Shown: in pieces, positions 23,345 through 34,760 of the stretch
Position numbering within the stretch: position 1 is the stretch's first letter
Layout: each line of letters begins with the position of its first letter
Assembly (NCBI RefSeq): GCF_003265705.1
Contig: NW_020312785.1
Location: 25,494,561-25,558,560 of the forward strand
Origin: Callorhinus ursinus
Lineage: Eukaryota; Chordata; Mammalia; Carnivora; Otariidae
Reading direction: 5' to 3'
Length of the DNA: 64,000 nt
The notes under the pieces: model-generated
Seen by the model: the letters and a program-made list of their open reading frames with translations, nothing else
What the model was told of the DNA's origin: nothing
Databases searched by the model: none
Position numbers and translations under genes: made by a program

Positions 23345-24239
23345 GGTTGTATAAATGCATCGAATGCATTTGGTCAAAGCTCACTCCTACTCATCCCTTC
23401 ACCTTCTTGCTCTAGTAGAAACCTGATTCTCTCTGAGGACACTGCTTTCTCTGCTCTTCTCTTGAGTCTTGGAGGTTTTATTTTATTTTATTTTTTCTCC
23501 CCCTGTCTCTGTACCACTGTGTCACTAGCTTTTCATTCAATCTCCCCTTCTTCTTTCTATAAGCCCTCAGCTTCTGTCTTATTATCATCAACTTCCTCAC
23601 AAAGTTGCTAACATTTGTGCACCTACTCCCATTTCTCAATTACTTAAGCTCCTGACACTCTTATTTCTTGCTTATTTAAATAAATACATAGATAACATCT
23701 TCCATATTTTAACTTCTCAATTCCTTAAAATTTGCTCCTTCAATTATGTTATTCTTTACCCTTCCTTAGGGACTCCTCCCCATGGAAAACCCTAGAACTT
23801 CTCATTACCAAAAACCACAGCTCCTTTGAAATGTTAATTCCATGCATATCAATGACCACCACTCCCATCTTTCAAGCCAACCCTTCTGTACCTTTTTCCA
23901 ACAATCATTTCACTCATTGAGATCTCTAATTCAGTTTTCAGTCATCCCTCTTCCCTTAGGAGTCCTCTCTCTTCCTCTTAACCAACTTAAATAATCAATC
24001 TTTATAATCATTCCCTCACACACACCCTAGATTCTCTTGTTTCTCTATTACTCTGTTGTTCTCAGTTGGCAAAACCACACCCAAGTTTAATCCAATGCTT
24101 GACATCCTCCACACCTGTACCTGTGCAGATAAATATAGCCGAAAGAAACCACACAAGTGCTTTCACTTTATGTTTATGACCTAAACATTAAATGAATCAC
24201 AATTCGGCCCCTTCCAGTCGCTCTTTCATTTTTCTAGAT
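23345..24239 (+). mobile_element. L2/CR1-clade LINE, endonuclease-region part
   Basis: The start of a long L2-type element in plus orientation. 'AGTAGAAACCTGATTCTCTC' with 'GAGGACACTGCTTTCTCTGC' matches the apurinic-endonuclease region of the L2 ORF2. CT-rich, codon-like composition continues to the nested hAT element at 24240. Stops and frameshifts occur in all frames; the 100-codon frame at 23309-23611 starts in the SINE head and is not a real gene. Confidence 0.6.
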
Positions 24240-24445
24240 CAGGGGTTGCTAAACATTTTCTTAAAGGCCCAGGTAGTAAGTATTTTTAGTTTGCAGACCA
24301 TACAGATTTGGTTGTACTTACTCAATCCTGCCATTGTAGCTTGAAAGAACCATATACAATATGTAAGCAAATAGGTATAGTTATATGCTAGTAAAACTTC
24401 AAAGAAACATTTGGCCTGGGTGGCAGGTAACACTGTCAACCCCTG
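24240..24445 (+). mobile_element. hAT-Charlie (MER1-like) non-autonomous element in L2
   Basis: Ends are CAGGGGTTGCTAAAC and, at the right, GTCAACCCCTG, an imperfect inverted repeat as in MER1-type elements. Internal blocks 'AAAGGCCCAGGTAGTAAGTATTTT' in part and 'GTAAGCAAATAGGTATAGTT' fit the family. The 8-bp flanks TTCTAGAT and TTGTAAAT agree at 6 of 8, and the left one fits the nTCTAGAn target preference of Charlie elements. Confidence 0.82.
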
Positions 24446-24813
24446 TTGTAAATAATTATTTCACACCTTATCCTCTCTCCTCAAACCTCCAACAGTTTCT
24501 CTACCTTCTCACTCACTGGAAGACTTTGCTCTTAACTTCACCTAGAAGATGGAAGCAATCAGAAGCAAACGTCCGTAGAAAACCATCATATCTACCTACT
24601 TATCAATAGCTCCTTCCATATATCTGTATTCCCATATTTTATCACAGATGAACTATCCATGTTCCTTTATAAAGCCGATCCCTTCACTTATTGAAAATAT
24701 CTCATTCTTCCTCTGATTTTTAATGATATCTTTCCAAAGAATTTTTCATTTTCTCTCCTACAGCATCAGTTATTTATTCTCTATAAAATTATAGGCATAC
24801 TATTACTTTTCTT
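24446..24813 (+). mobile_element. L2/CR1-clade LINE, middle part
   Basis: Continuation of the L2. 'ATGGAAGCAATCAGAAGCAAA' in part (24549) and 'TTTATCACAGATGAACTATCC' in part (24639) match L2 ORF2 between the endonuclease and reverse transcriptase. It is interrupted at 24814 by a SINE. Confidence 0.6.
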
Positions 24814-25007
24814 TTTTTTTTAAAGATTTTATTTATTTATTTGAGAGAGCGAGAGCGAGAGAGAGCACATGAGAGGGGGGAGGGTCAGAGGGAGAAGCAG
24901 ACTCCCTGCCGAGCAGGGAGCCCGATGCGGGACTCGATCCCGGGACTCCAGGATCATGACCTGAGCCGAAGGCAGTTGCTCAACCAACTGAGCCACCCAG
25001 GCGCCCC
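24814..25007 (-). mobile_element. CAN SINE (SINEC), minus strand, in L2
   Basis: Complete, well-preserved SINE with head CACCCAGGCGCCCC at the right. The body carries the 'GGGACTCCAGGATCATGACC' variant and 'GGGGGAGGGTCAGAGGGAG', shared with 12643 and 40768. The target duplication ATACTATTACTTTTCTT is exact over 17 bp at 24797-24813 and 25008-25024. Confidence 0.97.
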
Positions 25008-25190
25008 ATACTATTACTTTTCTTATTTAAAAAAATACACATCCATTATCTCTACTTTTTCTTAAAACCATTCTAATCGATTGTCTGTCCCAATAGAATA
25101 CTAAATTGTTCTTGTCGATGCCATCAATAGCCTTCAAACTGTTAAATTCACTGGTAAATTTTTGTCCTCACTTTACTTGATCTATCAATA
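25008..25190 (+). mobile_element. L2/CR1-clade LINE, reverse transcriptase start
   Basis: 'AATTGTTCTTGTCGATGCC' and 'CTCACTTTACTTGATCTATCAA' in part match the L2 segment just before the reverse transcriptase palm (LL-V-V-D...LLDLSAAFDT region). The frame is broken, then the element is interrupted by an unidentified insert. Confidence 0.65.
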
Positions 25191-25316
25191 GGTGATCACA
25201 TAATTTATAATCTAAACGAAGACTTTTTTGAGAGTGAAAAGGCACATTATTGTCATTGATACAAAGATATCAAGGTTCATGAATATTTCCTTGGAAAAAC
25301 TGAGTTGAATCTTTAG
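25191..25316. other. Unidentified ~126-bp insert in L2
   Basis: L2 similarity stops after 'GATCTATCAATA' and resumes at 'CAGCTTTTGACAG', positions that are adjacent in L2. The intervening AT-rich segment does not resemble L2, CAN SINE or MIR. No clear target duplication or terminal repeat is seen. Confidence 0.5.
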
Positions 25317-26275
25317 CAGCTTTTGACAGAATTAATCGGTCTCCTACCTGACACACTCGTGCTACTTGGCTTCCAAGATGACACCCTCTCCCTGATACCC
25401 TCCTACTTGACTCATCACTGCTTTTCAACTCATGTTGTGGATACAGCCTCTTCTTCCTTGTCTCAGGCCTGGGTCTTCAGTTCCACGGAGCTAAGTCTTA
25501 GGCCCTCTGTCCTATTTGCACTCCTACCCTTGTTGATCTTACCTACTATCATGAATTTCAATGCCAAAGATATGCAAGGACCCCCAAATTTATTTTTATA
25601 CTGAATATTTCTCACTACCTCCACTGCTACACACCTTCATCTGAGCCACCATTATCTCTTACCTGGATAAACAGTTTCGGTGATTCTAACATTTTCCTCC
25701 TATGGTATATGTTCCAACCAGTCCTCACAGCAATAGATTTTAAAACAGAAATTAGGTCATGCCACTCTGTTTCTTTGAACCAATCTTCAAGCAAGGTAGA
25801 AGCCAACTATCTTTGTGCTGTATTACATCCCTAACCATATATTCATCTTCAGCCATAACAGTCTCCTTGCTATGTTCCCTAGCATCAAACACATGTTCTA
25901 GCCCTAGGGATGTGAGATTGGTTATTTTTTTCTGCCTCTAATGGGCTTCCTAAAGATATCTCTATGGACTCTATCAGCTCCTCCAAGTCTTTACTCACGT
26001 GTTTTCTTGTCAATGAGGTTGACCTTAACCATTTATTTAAAAATTTTGCTTGCTTTTTGCCACCCCAATTTTGATTCTTCTTGCCTTGTTTTGTTTTTTT
26101 TCTTTTTAATATTATGTGGTTTGTTGTTGTTTGACTTTACTAGAATGTAAGCTTCACAAATGCCACAAATATTCACTTTTTTCTTATTTAACACAGAGCA
26201 AACACATAAGATATTGCTCAGTACGAGGCACTTAAAAATTATTTATTTACTTAATGAATCAGTTCTTAAGTTAAA
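25317..26275 (+). mobile_element. L2/CR1-clade LINE, reverse transcriptase to 3' end
   Basis: The translated piece from 25323 contains LLPDTLVLLGFQDDTLSLI and then PSYLTHHCFS, which lines up with the L2 reverse transcriptase (the LLETLSSLGF...WFSSYLSDRSFSV region). Nucleotide similarity continues through 'CACTACCTCCACTGCTACACA' in part (25613) and 'GAATGTAAGCTTCACAAATGCC' in part (26143) to the 3' end near 26275. A stop after the 93-codon frame and later shifts disable it. Together with the parts at 23345, 24446 and 25008 this is about 2.4 kb of one element. Confidence 0.72.
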
Positions 26276-27249
26276 GAATGCCTTATTTTCACTTATTTTT
26301 ATATAATATAAAGCATTAAATAATAATGTCTCATACTTTTACTTATTTATTTTTAATCTTACACACTTAACTCATCCTTAGGTAAATTAACAAGGACCTG
26401 TTCTTTCTTTAATGAAAAATGAAATTTATATTCTCATATGTGTAAGATATCTATTCTGGTTCTGGATAAGAACAGTTTTTAATTCAAAAACAGAATTTAT
26501 ACAACAAATGAGTCTTGTCCTTTGAAATGACTGCCTTGGGAGGCCAAGTATTTTCTCTAGTCATGCTGCCATATTTGGAAATCTTTCTTATAATGCCTAC
26601 CTTCAGAATCAATTTATAAAGCAAATGAGGAAAAACAGTCTCATAACTATGTATTCACATCTTATTTTTTGACCAGAAATTGTACTGTCCGATTTGATAA
26701 CCCATCTTGTTCTCTATGTTTAAAACGACATCTGGTTTTTACCTAATTTAAAATCTACCCTCAAGACATAATTATTTGCCACCATTTAGGATGTTCAAAA
26801 GAATGAGTAAGAGATTAGGAAGGCAATTCAAAAAACACATTTCTGGAAATAGCAACACATTTGAATGCATTTTTAGAAGAAACAGTCATTTGAATATTTG
26901 AATTTTGAAATGTTCGTTAAAATATCAGTAGCATCGCTATGTAGTTATACCCTCTATCCTCCACTGACATCCAGATATAAAGCTCTTTAAAAATGTTGAA
27001 TAAGACAACAGTGAGAAGATCAAGCAGAATGTTTCTTAATATTATTCTCAAATAATATCATTATCATCAATAACAATAAAAGATTTGTTCCCTTTTTTTT
27101 TTTTACATCCAAATTTTACATGTGTATCCATACACTCTTCTTTTCCTAACTTTTCTCTACTAACATTCTGGAAATATTTGTTTCTGCAAACTTAAATACA
27201 CTGACAATTCTTTTAAGTGTATACTCTGCAGTCAATATATATATTTTTT
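26276..27249. other. Unassigned AT-rich DNA
   Basis: No gene or recognised repeat. A poly(T) run is at 27093-27104. Confidence 0.5.
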
Positions 27250-27479
27250 AAAGATTTTATTTATTTATTTGACACAGAGAGACAGCGAGAGCAGGAACAC
27301 AAGCAGGGGGAGTGGGAGAGGGAGAAGCAGGCTTCCCGCCGAGTAGGGAGCCCGATATGGGGCTAGATATGGGGCTTGATATGCGGGGCTGGATGCGGGG
27401 CTGGATGCGGGGCTCGATCCCAGGGATCATGACCCGAGCCAAAGGCAGACGCTTAACGACTGAGCCACCCAGGTGGCCC
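27250..27479 (-). mobile_element. CAN SINE (SINEC), minus strand, with internal minisatellite
   Basis: Complete SINE with head CCACCCAGGTGGCCC at the right. The normally single GATGCGGGGCTC segment is expanded to five units of 12-14 bp at 27354-27415. No clear target duplication is seen. Its right side abuts the 5' truncation point of an L1. Confidence 0.95.
27354..27415. repeat. Five-unit minisatellite within a SINE
   Basis: Units in order are GATATGGGGCTA, GATATGGGGCTT, GATATGCGGGGCTG, GATGCGGGGCTG and GATGCGGGGCTC. Other SINE copies in this window have one such unit at the same place. Confidence 0.95.
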
Positions 27480-28460
27480 TAAATAAACATTTTTCAAAAG
27501 AAGACATACAGATGGTCAACATGTACATGAAAAGGTGCTCAACATTACTTCTCATCAGGAAAATGCAAATCAAACTCACACCTGTTAGAATGACTATTAC
27601 CAAAAAGACAAGAAATAACAAGTGTTAATGACAGTGTGAGAAAAGGGAGTTCTGGTGCACTGTTGGTGGGAATATAAATCCATACAGCCATTATGGAAAA
27701 CTGCATTAAATTTCCTCAAAAAATTAAAAATAGAACTACCCTATGATTCAGTAATCACACTACTGGGTATTTACACAAAGAACATGAAAGGCATATATGC
27801 ACCCTGTGTTTATTGCAGCATTATTTATAATAACCAAACTATGGAAGCAGCCCAAGTGTACTTCTGGGTATTTGTCCAAAGAAAGCTAAAACACTAACTT
27901 GAAAATACATCTGTACTCCCATGTTCACTGCAGCATTAGTTGCAATAGCCAAAACACGGAAGCAACCTAAGTATCCATCAATGGATGAATGGCCAAAGAA
28001 AATATAAAATACACAATACACACACACACACACACAGACAAACACAAGAATATTATTCAGCCATTAAAAAAAGGGAAAAGGAAATCTAGCTATTTGTAAC
28101 AATATGGATGAAATTTGAGGGCATTATGCTAAGTAAAATAAGGTCAGACAGACAAAGGCAAATACCATATGATACCACTTGCATGTGAAATCTAAAAACC
28201 AAAACCAACCAAACAAAAAACTCTGAACTCATAGATACAGAGAACAGATGGGTGGTTGCCAGAGGCAGATGGTGGGGGGTGAACAAAGTGGAAGAGCACA
28301 GTCAATAAGTACAAACTCTCATATATAGAATAAATAAATCTTGGGGATGTAATGTACATGGTGACTATAGTTGATAATACTGTATTGTGTATTTGAAAGT
28401 TGTTAAGAAAGCAAATCTTAAAAGTATTCATCACAAAATAAAACAAGACAATATTTTTAA
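27480..28460 (+). mobile_element. LINE-1 3' end, plus strand, with internal duplication
   Basis: A 5'-truncated L1 from the last part of ORF2 ('ACATACAGATGGTCAACATG', 27505) through 'CACTGTTGGTGGGAATATAAA' (27659) to the 3' UTR ('GTTGATAATACTGTATTGTG', 28370) and an A-rich end near 28445. A segment starting CTGGGTATTT occurs twice (27763 and 27864). A short (CA)n is at 28017-28036. ORF2 is broken. Confidence 0.87.
27763..27980 (+). repeat. Internal tandem duplication within L1
   Basis: Unit 1 (27763-27863) and unit 2 (27864-27980) each run from CTGGGTATTT through a TTCACTGCAGCATTA/TTATTGCAGCATTA block to GGAAGCA-CC-AAGT. Unit 1 lacks about 12 bases in the middle. Divergence between units suggests the duplication is old. 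Confidence 0.85.
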
Positions 28461-28926
28461 GATAAGTTTACCCATTCCAATTGAAACAATATTTTAAAGA
28501 CAAGTATCTCATTTTATATACTGATTACATTTATAAACATACGACAAAATATATAAATCCATATTTTCTTATTCTTTTTTTCTTAAGGATGTATCTTTAT
28601 GATTTATTCATATATGAATGTATGTATGAATGTGTGTATAAATCTCCTTAGCACTTATCTATCTGAAAGGGAAGTCATCCAGATTTCTTGAGAAAAATAA
28701 AGTTTAGGTGGAAGATGTGACTGGATGAACATTTTACATTGTTGATGTCACAATTCTTATGTTTTATTAGGCTTTAAGCTTCCTTGACATACACATTCTA
28801 AGTCATAGGAGCAAGGAACAGAATAGATGTGACAGGATAAATTCAATAGTGCCGGTTTTCAGATGAATTACAGTTATCTGTACTGAACAAAAGTACACTC
28901 TAATGTCTTACATAAACAACTGTGGA
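28461..28926. other. Unassigned AT-rich DNA
   Basis: Nothing recognised. TATGAATG units recur at 28605-28635. Confidence 0.5.
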
Positions 28927-29117
28927 GGGGCGCCTGGGCGGCTCAGTCGTTAAGCATCTGCCTTCGGCTCAGGTCGTGATCCCCAAGTCCTGGGATCGAG
29001 CCCCACATTGGGCTCCCTGCTCCGTGGGGAAGCCTGCTTCTCCCTCTCCCAGTCCCTCTGCTTGCGCTCTCTCACTGTGTCTCTCTGTGTCAAATAAATA
29101 AAATCTTAAAAAAAATA
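28927..29117 (+). mobile_element. CAN SINE (SINEC), plus strand
   Basis: Complete SINE with head GGGGCGCCTGGGCGGCTCAG and tail AAATAAATAAAATC. Flanking ATAAACAACTGTGG and ATAAATTGTGG-like sequences are a diverged duplication. Confidence 0.95.
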
Positions 29118-29179
29118 AAATAAATTGTGGTATTTACTTCATGAACACATTAATTCCATTTATGTACCATATCTTTGTC

Positions 29180-29740
29180 TGACATATTAGTTATTTATTC
29201 ATTATACAAATTGCCCCTAAAACATAGAGGTTTAAAACAATAAACATTTATTATCTCACATTTTCATGGGTCAGGAACTTAGGTGTAGCTTAGTTGGGCG
29301 CCCCTGTGTCAAATTCTTTGAAAGGGCTACAATCAAGAAGCCCCAGGGCTTCAGTTTCATTGAAAGGCTCCTCTGGGGAAGAATTTACTTCCCAGCTCAT
29401 TCATGGAGCAGTGTTCAGTTCCTCATGAGATGTTGGACTAAGGGCTTCCTCTGCTTTTCCCTGATTGTTGACTAAAGACTTCAATTGCTCACTAAATGGG
29501 CCTCTCCCTGGGGCACTTAACAACACAGTAACTTGCTTCCCTTTGAGCAAATGAAGCAGCCAGAGAGCAACAGGGTGAGGAAGATGAGAGCTATAGTCCT
29601 GTTTTAACCTAATCTCGTAAGTGATATCCCATCACTTATGTTATGTTCTGTTCGTTAGAAGCTAGTCACTAGGTCCAGCCCACACTCAATGAGAGAGAAT
29701 ATCAAAGGGTGTGTGCCAGGAAATGGTATTAAACAACTGA
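29180..29740 (-). mobile_element. LTR-like element, antisense (ERVL/MaLR class likely)
   Basis: Blocks 'TTATTATCTCACATTTTCATGGGTCAGGAA' in part (29249), 'CAATCAAGAAG' (29330) and 'GTTCTGTTCGTTAGAAGCTAGTCACTAGGTCC' in part (29645) belong to a common mammalian LTR-type repeat seen here in reverse orientation. TTTATTATC would be the complement of its polyadenylation region. The exact family is uncertain. Confidence 0.5.
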
Positions 29741-31499
29741 TATTAAATATTCAACTTTCTTTTCTCCCACTCTCTCTGTCTCTCTTTCTCTGTATCTTCT
29801 CTGTCTCTCTATTATTAAGGAAGCATCAAAACAGTTGAGGAAACAAATACAAAACTATATTAATAAAAATGGAGTCTTTTACTATGTGAAAGAGGTTTTG
29901 AATTAATGGCATTGAAGAGAAAAGCGACTTCACATCCTTATTAGTAAATCTCAATATTCTCTATTTTGGTCAAAACCAGAGAATTGGAATTCTGCATCAT
30001 TTTCTATCACCCTGTTTCTGACTAATTACCTTGCCTGCTACCACAGTGTCCCACTAGATGTTCTGGTCCAAACTTGGCCACAGTCCTAGTATCGTACCTT
30101 ATATCTTATTTTTGTCAATAAATTTCCTTGGAGTTTATAGTCTTATCTCTATACCTTAGTTTGTGCCTTAATATCTAATCTCAAACTAAATTAATGATTT
30201 GCTTATCTGCTCACCCTGAGTCTGCCCTGGCTGCAACTGTTCCCTATCATTCCTGATGGTATCTCCCAAATTGTGAGGACTACCTGATCACACTGATTTT
30301 GCTGTTCCATTGGCTACTACATCAACTGAGTAACTTTTCAGTCAGGAGTTTTTCTTTGCAAATCATCCTGTGGGTGAATTACAATCACCCAAATCTACCA
30401 TACCTGATCCTTCTTCCTTCCCTCACAGGGTAACTCTTCAGAGGTTCTACCATTTCTTATCAAAACTGACCTGCTTTAAGGTTGCATGCATTTCAGTATC
30501 ACCGTTATCACCCTGAAGGGTGGTTTCACTATTGATTTTTCTCTATATGTGCTTCTGGATTTAGTTTCTCATTTTTTCTGATGTGCTATGTGTCATCTGA
30601 GGCTGACCATAATTGACTATGTCATCCAGGTTACTTTTTCAGTAAACACCCTCTTTCCTTTGGTCCATGAAAGGTATGGCCAAGAGGTGAGAGGGCAGGG
30701 GGAGGAAAAGAATGAGATATTTTGTCCTTGTTCCTCTCATGCTCTAATTCCAAGCATCTGTCAGGATTGTGTTCTTTCACAGCTACAGAACTTCACAGGT
30801 GACTTGTCCTGTGTGACTCCAGCTCTCTCTGGATTCTGTAAAATCATCCATCTCTTTGCTTCATCAGCCCTATGATGACATTATCTTCTTGCATGCTGTT
30901 GTTACTCTCCAGGAGGTTCGATTGGCTCCTTAACCCTAACCCCATGTAAATTTTAACTTCATTAAAATCTCTTCAGTTGAATCATGTGAATAGAACCTCT
31001 TTTCTATCAAGAATATTTAATACGAGAGCTATAACTGAACAAAATTGTAGGGGTTATCTGAAGCAATAGAGCAAAATAGATGAATCATCAATTTTTTTAA
31101 TTATTGATTTTCCTGTCTACTAAAAATCCCTATGCCTCCCCCCCCTTTTTTAACACATCCTTTTATTAATTCACATCTCTTTATCTTCAGTTTGTAGGGT
31201 TTACATGTTAAACCCAGTGTAGGATCATAAAATTTTCCCAGTTGACTATTGTTCTGTTAGATACAATTTTTCTGTTATGAAAGATTATTTATATTCTTTG
31301 AATATTAATTTTAATTTAGTATGTTTGATGTACCTCAATACAATAAACCCAGGAAATAATAGGCACATTTCTTATGACCCTGTTAAGGAAACACTGGGAA
31401 TTAAAAGAGATTTGTGGTACACATTTAGTTTTTAGAAGTTTGAGTATAAAATGTCTGAATGTGGATTTCTTTTACTTTATCCTGTTTTGAAGTTGCTGA
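29741..31499. other. Unassigned DNA with a possible old repeat
   Basis: A CT-rich tract is at 29757-29812. The part at 30590-31010, with 'TCCAGCTCTCTCTGGATTC' and 'GGCTCCTTAACCCTAACCCC', resembles a widespread old mammalian interspersed repeat in plus orientation, but I cannot name it. The 95-codon frame at 30588-30875 has no domain. Confidence 0.4.
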
Positions 31500-32990
31500 T
31501 CTCCTTTAGCATTTAAATTTATGTCCCATGCCAAATTTGGGATGTTTTCAGCTCGTTGCATCAAATATTTATTCTTTACATTTTCTTCTCTTCTTCTGGG
31601 ACTCCAGTGACACCGAGGTTAGACTCACTGCTGTTTTTCCACAGCTTCCTGATGATCTGCTACTGTTTTCTTTTTTTCTTGTTCATATTTGATAATCTGT
31701 ATTGATCTATCTTCAAATTCTTTGGTTTTCTTCTGTTATATCCATTATGTTCTTGAGCTCTTCCCATGGATTTTTAAAATTATTTTATTTTATATCATTT
31801 TGGTTCTGAAGTTTACATTTGATTCTCTTTTATGCATCCCATTTATCTGTGAGAAGTTCTATCTTTATTGGTTTCAAGTGTATTCACTCATTTCTTGGAA
31901 CATAATCATAATGACTACTTTAAAGTCTTTGGCTAATGATTCCAAGATCTGTGTCACCTCAAAGAGAGTACTTCTTGATTATTTTTCCTTTGAAAATTGT
32001 TGTGATTGTTTTATCTTTTTCATATGTTGACTATTATTGGATTGCATCTTGACATTTTAAATATTATGTTATGTCTCTGAGTCTTGTATGAATCGTATGA
32101 GGAAACTTTGTTTTGTTTTAGCATGCAATTGACCCAGTTAGGTTCAGGTCATAGCTTCTACCACCCTCTGTGGATGATGGTTCCAACGTCAGTTCAGTTT
32201 TCAAATCCTTTCAGTGCTATTCATTATCTGTCTAGTGTGTATACCACCAAGTGGTTAGTCTGGGGCTTTGAAGAGGATCTGCATCATTAACTGTGTGTTC
32301 ACACCCTTTGTTCAGATGCACATAAATGAAACTCAGGTGTGAGCTCAGGAGTTCATACACAACTTTTAGGAAGTTACTTTTTTTTTGAGTTTCCTTTCTC
32401 CATGACCTTCCCAACACTTTCCCAGATGCTGCCTTTCCTGGTATGTTGGACAGAAATTTAAGGCTTTGGCTTCCCCATTTTGCCCCCTCCCATGACATTT
32501 CTGTTCTGCAACCAAGCAGCAAGAAGAGAAGAGGAACAAAACAAAACAAACAAAAAAACTTGTAGAACTTTCCCTATGCTCTTTCTTCTGGCCAGAGAGA
32601 ATACCCTCTGCTCAGACACCATTGCTATCTCTACTCCCACAGCCATGGGATTCTCTAGCAGCTGGGGGAGAGAGAACAGAAAACCAAGGATTTCTCCCTC
32701 ATCTTAGGGACACCATTCCCACTTGCATGAGGAATAGAGTTCTCATGGAGCAATTCCTGCATGCATTCAGTGGGAAGCTCCAGGTTTTAGGTTCTATTGT
32801 AATCCAAGATAGGAGATACTGAAGGAAATTTACCACTAATTCAGTGATACTTGGGGTTTATGCTCTCCTTCCACAATCCATTTGCTACCACTTATTTTCG
32901 GAGTCTTCAGGTAGCTGTTCCATGCATTCTGTCTGAAGATTTTGAACGTACTCAGTGGGAGATTTAGGTTCAAGTCCACTTATGACGTCT
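31500..32990 (-). mobile_element. Old LINE-1, antisense, 5' region
   Basis: The plus strand reads as the reverse complement of an old L1M 5' region. Typical segments are 'TTCTTCTGGGACTCCAGTGAC' in part (31592), 'TCTGTATTGATCTATCTTCAAATTC' in part (31695) and 'TACTTTAAAGTCTTTGGCTAA' in part (31916). Similarity weakens after about 32300, so the right edge is approximate. Overlapping short frames on both strands here are shadows. Confidence 0.6.
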
Positions 32991-33274
32991 TGACTGGAGC
33001 AGAGACTATGTAAGAGATTTTAATGATACCATTCATAAGCATTTAAAAAGAAGCAGCAATCAGCATGATGTTGTCTAAATTCATTAATATTATGACACTG
33101 AAACCCGGCTTCTTGCTCTCATTGCCAGAATAACTTGCTACATGAGGAGCATTTGGCAATATCTTATGTTAAGACAAGCAATTGATGGGATCTCCTAGAA
33201 ACCTTGATATCTGAAACTAGTTTATGAGGACTATCACATAGACTATTATGGCTTTTTTAAAAGTATTAATTTCG

Positions 33275-33482
33275 GGGGCGCCTGGGTGGCTCAGTCGTTA
33301 GGCGTCTGCCTTCGGCACGGGTCGTGGTCCCAGGATCCTGGGATCGAGTCCCACATTGGGCTCCTTGCTCGGCGGGGGGCCTGCTTCTCCCTCTCCCTCT
33401 GCCTGTCTGCCACTCCCCGTGCTTGTGCCCTCTATCTCTGTCTTTGTGTCAAATAAAAAGAAATAAAATCTTTAAAAAAAAT
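33275..33482 (+). mobile_element. CAN SINE (SINEC), plus strand
   Basis: Complete SINE with head GGGCGCCTGGGTGGCTCAG. The target duplication AAAAGTATTAATTTCGG / AAAAGTGTTAATTTTGG differs at two of 17 positions, both transitions, one at a CpG. Confidence 0.96.
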
Positions 33483-33529
33483 AAAAGTGTTAATTTTGGG
33501 GGGAACAAACAGTAACTTCAGAGTGGTTC

Positions 33530-34760
33530 TGAATATTCATCTCATAATTCTAAGCCAGCCCCACATTCTGGCTTCTAGCTAATTCCCTCATTAGTATGCC
33601 ACTCTTTGGCCACTCTGACAAACTAGACCAACATAAGAAGAGACTAAATTTATTCAATTTGTTTCTCAGGGTATACTGTCCCAAAGAGAAGCATATTTAA
33701 TCTGCCAGTCTATAGTTTTCCAAGCAGCAAAGCAAATAGCTAGGCCACTGGCAAAAGCCCAAGAATCAGTAAAAACATAATAAAATTCATCAAGGGGTAT
33801 CATAGGCTGAGCTATGACAAAAGACTTGAGTCGTGTCAACTGAATGGAGCAACAATGTCCACTTTTGCTTTCTCATAGCTAGCACCCATATTGAACACCC
33901 ATGGCATCTCACTACAGAGATTTATAAGTCACAGAAGACTTTGAAGTAATGGGACTCTAAAGGAACTAGCATGTCTTATAGGCAGCTCTTCCCAATCATG
34001 ATAATCCACTCGAAACTTAAGAAATGGAGAAATATAAGCACATAACACATCTACTTCTACTATAAATTCAGATGTAAAGTAACAATACATTGATGTGGAC
34101 TACAGCATCCCTATCCAATAGGACACATTAACGTTGCTCTCTTCTGCAAATGTCAGCCAAACCCCATCAACTGAGGTGATTTCACATCATACCTAATGTG
34201 ACTTGAGAAAGTATATCCAATTTATCCATGAAAATTTTGAGTCCCTCTTCTCCCTGAAGTTTCCCAGGACACTCATACTTATGTATATGGCTCTGGGCTC
34301 CTATGGGGACAGGGTCATTGGCCACACTTCTAATCATCTTTCTAATTAAACAACTGGTGCCAGGGTAGAAGGTAAGTAAAGAATCAGAAGGTACAAAAGG
34401 AGAAAATGGCACTTCACTAATATCAAAGAACATTCATTTTCAGTTACAAGTGGCTCAGTAGTTGCTCAGAAACCTAAATGCTAAAGTTGATAGTCTACCA
34501 AAAACTAGTAATTGGACTGCAAGATTCTCATGGCTGACAGTGTTTATTTCACCTTTGGGAAGCTCTTGATTCAATAGTCACAGAAACACTGCTTTCCACT
34601 TATAGCAATGGGATTTACACTCTGCCTAACTCAGACCTGACTCATAAAGCAATTATATTCTTTGAGTCCACCTTAATTTGGGACAACAGATGCCTTACTT
34701 CTAGATAATCTCTAATTTCTCAATCAGTTAAAATATAAGGGCTAAATGAGGGCAGTGAGG
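33530..34760 (-). pseudogene. Possible endogenous retrovirus internal fragment, antisense
   Basis: About 1.2 kb differs from its surroundings: balanced base composition, no simple repeats and codon-like texture on the minus strand. The longest minus frame is 83 codons (34182-34433). Recognition suggests an ERV-L-like internal region, but I could not confirm a catalytic motif. Many stops are present, so no product is possible. An unknown non-coding sequence is the alternative. Confidence 0.3.

Noticed and set aside
25323..25604. 93-codon open frame as a cellular gene
   Set aside because: Its residues line up with the reverse transcriptase of L2, it is interrupted on both sides, and it sits in a longer collinear L2.
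31689..32030. 113-codon plus-strand frame rich in Phe, Ile and Cys as a membrane protein
   Set aside because: It lies on the antisense strand of an old L1 5' region; hydrophobic residues follow from T-rich sequence.
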